Shown: positions 1 to 10,374 of the stretch, in pieces | Numbering within the stretch: position 1 is the stretch's first letter | Layout: every line of letters starts with the position of its first letter | Assembly: GCA_036971715.1 (NCBI GenBank) | Contig: JAVHJL010000003.1 | Coordinates: forward strand, 4,340,001-4,404,000 | From: Arthrobotrys musiformis | Lineage: Eukaryota; Ascomycota; Orbiliomycetes; Orbiliales; Orbiliaceae | DNA length: 64,000 bases | Direction of reading: 5' to 3' | The notes under the pieces: model-generated | Told to the model about the DNA's origin: nothing | What the model saw: only the letters and a program-made list of their open reading frames with translations | Database searches by the model: none | Program-made: the position numbers and the translations under genes

Positions 1-2520
1 AAACCAACAGCGTTGAAAATAATTTAATACCACCGAAACGGACGACCTCGAGTTCTGAGAGTACCGATAATGGGTATCTTACTACCTCCACCGCATCGCC
101 GGCCTTATCTGAGTGGGAGGATCCTGTGGTGGGTTTATCAACGATACCGTTGAAGGTTATTGCGATCCCCGAGGATGGGGTGCTCACTTCAACACCTGTC
201 AGTTCGGAGGAAACACCGTTATCACCACGGTCCAGTATCGTTCCCGACACCTCGGGGAATGAATCGAGTAAAGGCGTTAGATCCGGAAGTATTGGTTCGA
301 AAAGCGGGAGGAGTAGAGCTAGTAGCGTCAACAAGGACGATGCGACGAGGACGCAAAGGCCACAATTCCCGCCGCCGAGGCATTATAGCGTTTCTGGAAA
401 TGTGAGGAGGGCGAAGTCGACGCCTCGGGTTGTCGTTAATTCTCTCGGTACGGGGGCATTGGTACCACCGACGCCGACGGTGAGGGATGGGAAGGTTGCG
501 ACTGGGACGGCTGGGCAACAGACACCTACCGAAACCAAACATTCGAAGGACGCATCGACGACTGCTCCGATATCTATTGGGGATTATTTATACCTCTCGT
601 TGGCGACGACACCGGCTTCGAATTACGATCTTGTGTCTGCGGAACTTCGGATTGAGAAGTTGATGAATTTCTTGTCTTTGCCGTTATACCTCGAGGGAGC
701 GCTTTGGTTTGGATCTTTCGCCTGCCTGGACGGTTGGTTATGGAATTTTACGATTCTACCGATAAGATTTTTGACTGCTCTGTGGTTGTTATTGCTGTAT
801 TGGATGAAGCTCATCGGAGAGATCGTGGCTTCTTTCGCGAAGTCCTGGTTGAGACCGGAGACGGCAATGATTGAGGCTCAGAGGAAACCGTCCGAGGATC
901 AGGCTCCAACACCTACAACCACCGGTTCTGCTACCCCAGCTTCAGCTACTGCGACATCGGACCCGAAAAAGGACACGAAAAAAAGACGACTAGCCGCCCT
1001 CGCGAAACGACGTAAGACGTCGGATTTACAGCCTAATCATAAGGCTGATTTGCTCAAGGGCGCAGTTGTAATTTTCTCGTGCTGGATATTGATGGAATTC
1101 GATGCATCGAGGATGTACCATAGCATCCGTGGACAGAATGCTATAAAGTTGTATGTGATATACAGCGTGTTGGAGGTCGGGGATAAACTACTCTCTGCCA
1201 TCGGGCAGGATATATTCGAGTGTTTGTTCTCCCGGGAGTCATTGGAAAGACGGCCCGATGGGACGAGTAAAGTGCTCCGACCCTTCGGGTTTTTCTTGCT
1301 AGCGTTGGGTTATAACGTCCTCCATGCCACCGCGCTGTTCTATCAGGTTATTACGCTCAATGTGGCCGTGAACAGCTACTCGAATAGTTTGATAACATTG
1401 CTGTTATCCAATCAGTTCGTGGAGATCAAGACTACGGTCTTTAAAAGAATCGAAAAGGAGAATTTATTCCAGATGGCTTGCGCGGATGTGGTCGAGAGGT
1501 TTCAGCTGTGGTTGATGTTGATTATCATTGCCAGTCGGAATCTGGTGGAGATTGGAGTCGAAGGATTTCTAGGGGTGGGTGGCTTTGGATTAACAGGACT
1601 TGTATCTGCTGCTGGCCTGGGGCTGCCATCTACGACGGGACAGGCGATGAATACGGGCCTTCCGAATGCTTCTGTTTCATCCAGCAGTAGCAGCGGGGGC
1701 ATGTTCCTGCCTAAGAGTTTTACGATATTTCCGAAGTGGACGGGACAGGTTATGGGCCCGTTCTTGTTGGTGCTGGGTAGCGAGATGTTGGTGGATTGGT
1801 TGAAACATGCCTATATCACGAAGTTTAATAATATCAAACCGCAGATATATTCTCGATACCTAGACGTTTTGGCAAAGGATTATTATACGCATGTGAGTAT
1901 AGCTCACCCTCGAGAATCTACGGTGAACAAACGCTGATATCTTTTTGTTACAGGCCTTCGCAGAGGAAAACTTGATGAGACGACTGGGACTGCCAGTAAT
2001 ACCTCTAGCATGCCTCTTCATCCGCTCCTCCCTTCAGACCTACCAAATGTTCATATCAACCCACCTCCCTTCCCCTCTATTCCCAGATATGACGCGCGAC
2101 GACACAGCCGCCTCATCGCCAGCTACCACGGCAGCCCTGCATAAGTTCGACTCAATCCTCAAGAGCGCCTTCTCCGGCCGCGCGGGACAGGATACAGTGG
2201 ATATATTGAATACGATAACGGAGTACCTTACTATCGCTACTATATTTATAGGCATATGGATGGTATTCTTGGTATTTAAATTCATGCTTGGGATGGGATT
2301 GTTAGCTGTGGCGAGGAGGCGGTATAAGGGTATGAAGGAGAGGGAGAAGAAGGGGTATGCGGTTTTGGGAGTTAGTAGTGGAGGCGTAGCGGAGATGAAT
2401 GATGAGAAGAGGAAGATTATCAATGGAGGGGAAAAGGAGAAGGAGGCGGCTAATAGTGCGAGGAAGACGCCGTTGGGAGAGGTGGAGAGGTTTGATATGG
2501 TTGCTAAAAGGATTTGGTAG
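1..2520 (+). CDS. TAPT1/Emp65-family multi-pass membrane protein (5' partial)
   Basis: The reading frame is open from base 3, so the gene begins before the window. Exons are 1-1892 and 1954-2520, with a 61-nt phase-0 intron (GTGAGT...CAG). About 840 residues are visible. The first 170 are Ser/Thr/Pro-rich and probably disordered. The family core follows: a motif near LMNFLSLPLYLEG, hydrophobic segments, a basic linker with KKRR and KRRK, then FDASRMYHSIRGQ, the segment around KLYVIYSVLEVGDKL, FEIKTTVFKR-like (here VEIKTTVFKRIEKEN) and the WLKHAYITKFN motif. These are hallmarks of the TAPT1/Pod1/Emp65 (DUF747) family. In yeast Emp65 works with Slp1 in the ER membrane in protein quality control. 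The C-terminal exon adds one more membrane segment (around IWMVFLVFKFMLG) and a charged tail. Family assignment is firm; the specific role is inferred from yeast. Confidence 0.88.
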
Positions 2521-2714
2521 CCTGTTTGTTCATCCAACGGGTTTTGTTTGGAGCGCATTGGGTGGAGTTTTTATAGCCTTCCGGTTTTTTGGACCTAAAA
2601 GTGATTATATGTCATAGGACAGCGAGTAGGCATTCTTTATGCCCCTCATGCAATAGCATTAATTAGATTCAGTCACGCTTATTACAATGCTTTAAATCAT
2701 TTCTCTAAATATGG

Positions 2715-3446
2715 TTAACCGTAATTATCATCCCACTCCTCCTCCTCATAGTCCACCGGCGGCGGGGTCTTCTTTTTTGTCAGGTCGATACGGTCCAGTG
2801 GACACCTACTACAGCGTTAGTATTATTTTCTTGTGAAAGAGTGGCTGGAACGTACGTGGTATGTAGTTTTAACCAAGGACTTATACACTCCAAATCGAAC
2901 GCATGGCTCTTATGACACGGCAATCGGACGACAAGTGGGTATTCATCTATCCACATTAGCCAAATTCCCCACCCTATAATCAAGAATTAGTCCGAAAAGG
3001 GGTACCTAATACAAAAGCGGTATTGCAAATAGGACAAATATCCGCCTCGCCCAGCTCCTTCTTCGGTATCCTCTCCAATCCGTCCAAAAACTGCTGACTC
3101 ACACCGCTGACGGCGCTGCCGCCTTGGGCTTCTTGGAGGAGTTGCTCGATGAGGGATTCTAGAACCTCGCTACCTTCGAGGGATTGCTGCCATGCGTTTG
3201 CTAGAGTTGTGAATGCCGATGATTCCGTTTCTGCTACCGGGTGGTCGGTGGTGGAGGGTGAGATCGAGAGGGAGGAGAAGAAGTTTGAGAGGTCCGGACG
3301 CGGGCGACGGGAGGTTTTGAGAGAAGTCGAGGCGGCGGGGAGGTTATGGTCGTCTGTTTTGTACCAGAATGGGGGGGGTTAGCGGGGGACTAAGATATCA
3401 AGGTGGTGGGGTGATGTGGGGGAGGGGCACCTTCGTATGTTGCCAT
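2715..3446 (-). CDS. Small RING-H2 finger protein, probable E3 ubiquitin ligase
   Basis: Four exons on the minus strand: 3446-3431, 3353-3006, 2946-2856 and 2805-2715. Introns are 77, 59 and 50 nt, and the second has a GGCTAAT branch site just before its acceptor. The joined frame gives about 180 residues starting MATYEDD and ending DDNYG. After a Ser-rich N-terminus comes a helical stretch (LIEQLLQEAQ), then a RING: CPICNTAF, then LPCHKSHAFDLECI, SPWLKLHTT and CPLDR. The Cys/His spacing and the Trp before the last CPxC-like pair are those of RING-H2 fingers that bind an E2. The exons are too short to be seen as single reading frames. The small fungal RING family is recognised; substrate and partner are not known. 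Confidence 0.82.
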
Positions 3447-4224
3447 TGTTACGGCGTTTACGGGGGTGAAGTTATGGACCAAAGTCCAAGATGGGGGTTC
3501 GAGGGGAAGGTACGAGGTTGGAGAGGCTGGGAGGGATCTTTATAGCCGTCGCGGGATGACGAATGCGCGCGGTCGTCGTCAGCCTGCTCGAAGGGAATGA
3601 AGAAGGGAAATCACGTGTTGTTGTCGCAGATTGCTCGTTTGGGAAGCGGGAGGGTTGGGCTTGGCGCGGGGCAATTGTGGCTGGTGGCTGGTGCTTTGTT
3701 GGATAACCCCATTCATAAACCAGTATAAACGCTCTAGATGAACTAGTACTGTTGACAGCCGATATTAAAAATTTTATGTTTTTCCCATTGTGTACAGTTG
3801 CAATACATAAAGCACGGCACCTGGCAGTAACGAGCCTAGAAAGTCATGCTATGAATACACGAATGAAACAGCGATAGTAAGTATATGTATGAAAAGAAAG
3901 AATTCTAGTACCCGCCACCTCGTAGAATTGGAAGGAAATCCAGCTATGCCCAAGGTAACTTAGGTACGAGAAAAAGAAAACAGTGAAGGTAGTGCCGACA
4001 GAAAAGGAAAACAAAGGCCCCACAGTAATCATAAAACGCCGTTCACATAACAAAGAAGTCTCGCTACCGATAGCCACAGAAACAAGATAAATCCCCTCGC
4101 GCTATTAGTAAACCGAAAGAACAACAGCTAAACTAATCGTCATCGAAACAATAGTCCCGATCCATACCGGCCAGGGATTGTAAGGATACTTGTCCACATA
4201 GCTAAGCTTTTGCTCCTGTCGTTG
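3447..4224. other. Intergenic, no gene seen
   Basis: Upstream of the RING gene and downstream of the F-box-like gene, both on the minus strand. It should hold the RING promoter and the F-box gene's 3' UTR. I see no supported exon. The 77-codon minus-strand frame near 3844-4077 has no recognisable domain or coding pattern. Confidence 0.5.
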
Positions 4225-5827
4225 TCAACGTTTCGAATGAATGAGCGCAGCTCGGGTGGGGAGAGATCTATACTCAGGGTTATAAGCATAGTCGAGTTTG
4301 CAGAATTGGCACAGACGGAGACAATAACCCGGAGAATGGGGGCACTGTCGACGATAACAGTTGTGATTCGGGCAATGGATCCCTGGGATGTTCCAGCAGA
4401 TGAACTTGTCGCAGAGGGAGCACTTTTCGAGGCGGCGGGCGTCGACCGCGCAGTTTGCGTGGAAGTAATGTTTGAGCTTCCAGGCGATAGCAACATCGGA
4501 ACAGCATGATTCAGACTCATGCAAGCGAGCGAGAGTAAAGGCGTGGCCTTCTAGTATTATTTTTGTCTGTGTCAACTCTCCTTAATGCCGCTTACGGAGA
4601 ATTTGGTGGGTGCTTACCTTTGATAGACTTTACATAGGACTCAGGATCACAAACAAGGCAGCGATATTGATTGCAATAGGTACAAATATTCGCTTTCATG
4701 CATCGAAAGCACCACCTGCGTTCGTACGTTTTACGACACATGGCGCATTGCATGAGGATAATTTCAGCGGGGTAGAAGGTTGGAATGACAGCATCAAGTC
4801 CATGCGCCTCGCGAAATTTGATCTTATCGGGCCCCCAAATACCTTCCCCATAATGATTTCGATAGCAGAGGAAGACATTGGAGTCGATAAGTCGAGAAAT
4901 CCAACGGAGTTTGGAAGCAACATAGGCGACCTGGTCGATGAGGGCTTGTTCGATAAGCATAAGGTTGAGGACTGAATAGATCTCAGGGGTATTCCAGTAG
5001 TCGATAAAGATCTTTTCCAACCTCTTCGCTTGCGGTCTGCCCTGCTCAGCGTAGCCTTCGAGGACGGCCAAGAACTCAGCGAGCTTGATTCCTCTGCAAT
5101 ATCTGACCGAGATACGTTTGACGGTATTGGAGTTGTTGAGGAGCCAGTCGATGCAGGAGGCATCAACAGCGGTGGAGTCGAGGTTGACGTTGACGAGAAC
5201 ACTGAGCATATCCCATCGAATGATAATTCCTTGAACCGAAGGGTTATCCCAAAATGGAAGACGGTTGGTAAGACGACGAATGCCGTTGAAAGCATCAGTG
5301 CCCCCTCGGTGCTCATTCCCAAAGGCCACATTGGTTAACATCCAAGCCCATACTCCATCACCGGTAAGGGCGCGGTTGAAGCTCTTGCAAGTGTATTTGA
5401 GGCTGTTTAAATCGGCCATCGTGAAATACTGGATGATCCCACAAGCAGCAGGATCGGGTTCTCCAAAAAGCCGATGAAGAAATTGTTCTCCGGAAATAGT
5501 CGGTTGTTCCTGAAGGTTAATCTCTTCGAATTCATCGTCGGGTCCGCTTTGGGTGGCTTCTTTCTTCTCCCACCAGATGGAAGTGCGAACGGGTCGTTTG
5601 ACGCGGACAGGCCCGTGCCAGACGGGGATCTCATGTTTAACAGGGGCTTCGGGTCGTTCGATGAAGCCGTAGTGGTCCTGGACCAGGTAATACTCGCCTC
5701 GACGCCAGTCTGCCATTTTCGCTCTGCAAGTCGGACAGTATCGTTCGTGTTCTGCTTCTTCCTGTGCGGTGTCGTGGACGATGTGCTCCTCGAAGGTATC
5801 ACACCAGATGGTTTTCTGTCGAGGCAT
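4225..5827 (-). CDS. F-box-like protein with C-terminal Cys-rich zinc-binding region (paralogue A)
   Basis: Two exons, 5827-4618 and 4550-4225, with a 67-nt phase-1 intron (GTAAGC...CTAG), giving about 511 residues from MPRQKT. Residues 1-45 hold a small Cys/His cluster ending CPTCRAK. An F-box-like segment follows (LFGEPDPAACGIIQYF, then LNSLKYTCKSFNRAL and VWAWML). Next is a leucine-rich-like part (IDWLLNNSNTVKRISVRYCRG). The C-terminus is packed with knuckles: CAMC-CFRC-CTYC-CLVC before the intron, CSLC-CPNHNC-CQFC after it. The layout, including the phase-1 intron between the two Cys blocks, matches the gene at 53211-54625. F-box proteins usually act as SCF adaptors; that role is inferred here because the F-box is weak. 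The Cys region may bind zinc or the substrate. I do not recognise a named family. Confidence 0.72.
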
Positions 5828-6190
5828 TGTGAGGTAAGATCGAAGCAGGCAGTGCTTCAGTACTCGTGTTTGATCGGCAACGTGGTGGGTTCCCTGTGAC
5901 GGAGTGGATGATGCCGTCGATGATGTCGTTGATGATGTCGTGGAATCGGATGGACGTTGTTGTTGCTGGAGCTCTCTCCCATATATGCTGGGTATATCTC
6001 AGGACATATCTACTCTCACCACATTTATGGGACTTCATGAAAGTGCTCAGTTACTCAATACAGACTGTATACTCCAAGGGTAAGCTGTAAACTTTTATCT
6101 ATATTAATTTGTAAGGATACTCGAGTGTATATAGAAATGAGACTAACTATATGTATCTTCAACTTCAAGAACCAATGAGTTACAGATATC
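5828..6190. other. Intergenic, no gene seen
   Basis: Promoter side of the F-box-like gene and 3' side of the secreted Ser-rich gene. It contains an imperfect GATGATGTCGTT tandem stretch around 5908-5945. No supported gene. Confidence 0.5.
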
Positions 6191-7147
6191 TTATTCCCTG
6201 CTCAAAACGACAGCGGGCCATCCGGTGCTTGTCAAAGTCCCCGAACTTCCATTGTCCAACACCGGATCAGGTACTCTTGGATCATTCAATGTCGGGTCAC
6301 CTTGCACGACCGGCCCATCCATGATGGCCCCGGGGATATCCTGTCCGTACTGCTCTTGCTTCTGGTACCGGACTATATTCCCAGAAGGATCAGTAGTCGT
6401 AGTCTCAAGGATCGATCCATCTGCAAGTCCATTTCCGTCTTCATCAACCGCATAACCCTTTTCTTGGACTGTATCGCCACAGTCCGCGCCTAGAACCGCT
6501 TCATCAATTCCTCCGGGAATACCAGCCTCGTCGTCGTTGGAAATGGCGTACTCCAGACTTGCGTCGTCGAGGGGGTACATTACCGGGACGGCAGCGCCAG
6601 GGTCACTAGAACTATCATAGCTCACAGAGCTACTGCTGCCAGAGCTAGAGCTAGAGGAACCACCGGCTCCATAATTGTCCGTTTCATAATACTGATCTGT
6701 CTCATTATAAACCGCATCCCCGTCAATAGACTCAACAGTGTTAACTGTATAAGATACAGTATCCCACTGGCCCTCCGGCATCTGGAAATCCGACTCGGTC
6801 CCAACGACGATAAAGCTGCGAATACCAGAGCCGGTAGACTCGCATCCGCCGTCTGAGGAGATAAGGGTGGCTTGTGAATTACACGCCGGGTCGGAGAAGA
6901 GTTGTGCGGTGTAGCCCCAGTGATTATCAGTTGCATCGCCGGTTATGACGGCGGAGAGGATGCCGTTTCCTGCGGCTGCGGGAATGGGTTCGCAGGGGGT
7001 CATGTAAGTGCTGTCATTTGTGGTTTTATGCTGCCACCGTGCCGCGCCGGAACAGCCGGCATTGCCGTAGAAGGCGAGAGTGTAGGCGGATACTCTGAGC
7101 GAGAGGAGGAGGGCGGGGATAGCTACCCTTGAAGCCGAGGAAGACAT
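6191..7147 (-). CDS. Secreted Ser-rich protein of unknown function
   Basis: Single-exon frame. I chose the Met at 7147 because it is followed directly by a signal peptide (MSSSASRVAIPALLLSL, cleavage near SAYT). Starts at 7171 or 7249 would place charged residues before it. This gives 318 residues. The N-terminal domain (about 22-140) has paired cysteines (GNAGCSG, TPCEP, DPACNS, GGCES) and a beta-rich look (FYGNAGC, YTAQLFSD). A Ser-rich linker follows (GGSSSSSSGSSSS), then an acidic tail with two more cysteines that carries PSGNIV and ends in VLSRE. No catalytic motif, GPI signal or membrane anchor is visible. It is probably an extracellular or wall-associated protein. Family not recognised. 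Confidence 0.65.
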   Translation of the reverse strand: MSSSASRVAIPALLLSLRVSAYTLAFYGNAGCSGAARWQHKTTNDSTYMTPCEPIPAAAGNGILSAVITGDATDNHWGYTAQLFSDPACNSQATLISSDGGCESTGSGIRSFIVVGTESDFQMPEGQWDTVSYTVNTVESIDGDAVYNETDQYYETDNYGAGGSSSSSSGSSSSVSYDSSSDPGAAVPVMYPLDDASLEYAISNDDEAGIPGGIDEAVLGADCGDTVQEKGYAVDEDGNGLADGSILETTTTDPSGNIVRYQKQEQYGQDIPGAIMDGPVVQGDPTLNDPRVPDPVLDNGSSGTLTSTGWPAVVLSRE

Positions 7148-7245
7148 ATTGGTTATACTTCTACCAGACATTAACACACAAGCCCTCCACATCTGACAGT
7201 TTCGAAGCCCCCGCTGACACTTACAAATATACCCTTCTTGAATGC

Positions 7246-7452
7246 TCAATAACTTTTAGTCTCGTAAATAATAATCAAGCCGCCACCACAGGAAATACCT
7301 ATAGTGAATACAACGCCCAGGCAATGAAAAGCCAAATGCAACGAACCACGGTTATAAAACGTGGTTGGTAGCGTGGACGACATAGCGCTGCTTCCACGGC
7401 CGATGAGAGCTTGCTCTAATAACCTCTTAAGCTTCAGCTCTTTTTTGCTCAT
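7246..7452 (-). CDS. Possible small membrane protein (doubtful)
   Basis: A 68-residue frame starting MSKKELKLKRLLEQAL with one hydrophobic stretch (LAFHCLGVVFTIGISCGGG). It lies just upstream of, and on the same strand as, the Ser-rich secreted gene, so it could be a short gene or that gene's leader region. Apart from a basic helix followed by one hydrophobic segment there is no support. It is listed only because the segment order is protein-like. Confidence 0.2.
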   Translation of the reverse strand: MSKKELKLKRLLEQALIGRGSSAMSSTLPTTFYNRGSLHLAFHCLGVVFTIGISCGGGLIIIYETKSY

Positions 7453-9043
7453 GTCTCTTTGAAATTTATAGTTATCTCTCTCAAATAGACTTTGCTTCTT
7501 GTGCTAACAGCTGTACAGGCCCTGAAAAACAACTTGCTCTTCTCGGTCCGGTTGGCGAGGTCGAGGGTGGGAAGCGGTGTTGATCATGTTGCATTTTTTA
7601 GCTACTGTTAAAGGGCTGAACTTGCACTGGTGCCTTGAAATTTGTTCTCGAAGCTGGTAATATAAGATGTCTTGTATATAAATGTTCGTTATAAAGGTAT
7701 GAATTGGCGATACTGCAGATATTTTGCTTCTCTAGTCTCATTGCAATTGACCAATCAACCAGTACCGCGAGACCAATCAGTATCATTTTCACCTCCTCGC
7801 GAATCAACAATGCTCGGACTGATGGGTTCGCGTTCGGGGCTAATAGCTACAATTGTATAAGCACGCCTCTGAAACTTCAAACAACTACTTAGCTATGTAT
7901 TTATTTATTATCAGAACTAAAAATTTCAGATAACTATACTACTTAACTAATAGTACTATCAAATCCACCTCCAATCCAATGTTATATAAATAGCAATTAA
8001 AGTAATGTTGACGTCGTCATGTCACAAAGTAGGGTGCATGAACATTTCAGCTTTGGAGCCCTCTCAAGCGTCTGGATTCTAGGCTATCAAGAATTATAGT
8101 CAACTGAATCGATCAAGATCTAGCTCTAGTTTTTTGTTCTTTTTTCGGCAATGCAAGGGCCTGCAAGCTGCATAATTAACATTCCAAAGATCTCTGGATC
8201 TCTTGAATAAGTTGACATACATGCACCATGGAAGTAGGCATCCCTCGCTCGCCAATAGGCATAATTGATTGGCGAAATGAGGATCTTTGTGCAACATAGA
8301 TCAGATCAGGTGCACTTTCCGACTCTTATCATTGGCCGCAACGCCCTGCGGGGCAGCGCAGCTACCTACACTATATGGCAGATTCCGTCTTTTCTCAACA
8401 ATACAACATGTCACGATTGCGTACTGATGGGTAGTACTGAATAGGATATAGGAGAAATATTCTCAATCGATGCGATACTTAAGTATAGTACTTTTGAACT
8501 GGCTATCCTCTCAACGAAGCTAATGGAAAAAATCTCGAAGTAAATTTAAAAGGTACGGACTGGATAGGTCGACTAAATAGAGTTAATATATTCTCAACGA
8601 TTAGATTACCTCAAGGCCTCACTACATCTGACCCGTCCTATCTGTCGATAGGGAATCCCGCTTCCCATATATATATGTATATACACGCCTTTGATGCGTT
8701 AGCCCACCAAGGAATGTGAATAGCTCTTGTGTCACATTCCAACCCTGTGCGTTTACACATATTTGTGAATTTATCCCTCATTCTTCTCGATAACACAATC
8801 AGAACCAGTACCATACCCGCTACCCTGCCGGAAAGTTTGATTGAATACTCAATAGCTACCGTAATGCGATATATGAGACGCTTTATAAAAGGAGCCAGCA
8901 TCCCGTTTACGAGATTGACCTTAATTGATCTATATACAGGGCTGTCAAAATACTTTCAAGTCTTTCCTCGGCCTTACTACAAGCTTGTATAAATTTCAAA
9001 ATTTTCAATTGTCAATTTATAAATTTAAATAAGATCATCCAAA
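7453..9043. other. AT-rich intergenic region
   Basis: About 1.6 kb of AT-rich sequence with many short TATA and ATATAT runs (for example around 8667-8685) and no coding frame I can support on either strand. It contains the promoter of the small CxxC gene that starts at 9044. Confidence 0.45.
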
Positions 9044-9467
9044 ATGTCACAAGAAACAATCTTGCTTCCAAACGGTGGTTTCCAATGGGTCCTCTCGAAT
9101 AAAGAAAGAGAGTCTATTGCCAATGCACTTGATACAGACGGTACGTGATACATGATCTCATCAATCTTACAGCAGTTGGAGCTAAACTAACTCCTCCCCC
9201 TAAACAAAACTAGGCCAGACCCTTTCCTCTATTAAAGGCAACGTCATAGGCCGAGCCAGGGAGACCTGCTCAGGATGTGGCAAGCTATCAGGTTTAGACG
9301 ACTTCGTCAAAAACGCAGTAGACCTAGGTGTCCACAGCAAGAGTTTTATTTTGGGGGTTTTGACGGATGGTGTGAAAAGGGAGACGCCATCCCATGCGCT
9401 ACAGTGTTCCGGATGCGGAACTCACTTTGAGGGTGTGTTCCCGTGGGTCGTTGATATGGCTATTTAA
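9044..9467 (+). CDS. Small protein with two CxxC knuckles (zinc-ribbon-like), unknown
   Basis: Two exons, 9044-9140 and 9214-9467, around a 73-nt intron (GTACGT...CTAAAC...CTAG). The joined CDS is exactly 117 codons with an ATG in good context (CAAAATGTC). The 116-residue product starts MSQETILLPNGGFQWVL, contains CSGCGKLSG (about residue 51) and CSGCGTHFEG (about residue 97), and ends VVDMAI. The two identical CSGCG pairs 46 residues apart suggest one zinc site holding a small beta domain. There is no signal peptide, so it is probably intracellular. Exon 1 has only 32 codons, so a long-frame scan would miss the gene. Family not recognised; a role in binding nucleic acid or protein through the ribbon is only a guess. 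Confidence 0.68.
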
Positions 9468-10374
9468 TCAACCTGTCCGGTCGGCCAATTGGCTGTATGA
9501 GGTTAACTGGTTGAGACCTTCGCCGCGCCGGTAAATCTCATTGAATGTCTTTATATAATTATACGCACTCAAAATTGGTCTTGTAGACTAGCCTTATATA
9601 ATTATATACAGAGCACCAAGGGCACCCTAGCTGAACTGAGGCCCTGTACAGAGCTCTTCCGTCACCTTTCTCTCACTTGATGCATCGATGTCTGATCAGC
9701 TGAATCTCCTCTGAGACATCTAGTTTACTCCTTTATTTGAAAAGGTGTCTTAGATCTAAAAAGAAGCCCCATTTCGCTTACAAAGGGAGCTCTGCAATAT
9801 CGCATTCAGGTGATGATAGCGTTGTCAGCTACTTTAGACTAACCGCGGATAGCTAGAATCGCATTAGGATATAGACGCCTACTTTCTAGCGAGCCTAGTA
9901 CCTTCTCCCTTCTTGTTCTCGGAAAATTTTTATAATTTCTTAACCGCAACGGCTTGAAAACTGTGAAGATGGCAGGTGTCTTCAGGCCGAGTTGACCGGA
10001 GGTCTAGACCCCAAGCGTGGGCAGCGCCTTAAAACCTAGTGCGACAGTCAGCATATGTAACCGACTTGAATAATATCTTTTATATAATTATACCGTTATG
10101 CAAAATTGAAAAATTCAAGTGAAGGGAAAAAGGGCATTGATCTGGCTGGTTTATAATATAATATGGTACAGAAATGAAGTTATTTTACATTAAAATACAC
10201 GCCTGTGTTATTACAACGTGCAACGAAACAACCGACCCGATTGGCAGCATCTATATACTCGAACGATGGAAAAAGTCTACAAATACTTCGCTAATAAAAC
10301 GTAGGAAGAAAAAATGAGGCCCCTTCTCGAGGGGCGCAGGTAGATATGCATATACTTCTACCAAGGATTTTATA
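9468..10374. other. Intergenic with repeated TTTATATAATTATA motif
   Basis: No gene seen. The motif TTATATAATTATA recurs at about 9550, 9593 and 10080, in two cases followed by a CAAAATTG-like string. This suggests a small duplicated AT-rich segment or the remains of one. Confidence 0.4.

Noticed and set aside
2040..2558. Minus-strand 172-codon frame
   Set aside because: Antisense to the last exon of the TAPT1/Emp65-like gene.
4696..5331. Minus-strand 211-codon Ser-rich frame
   Set aside because: Same-strand alternative frame of the F-box-like gene; the other frame has the Cys and F-box motifs.
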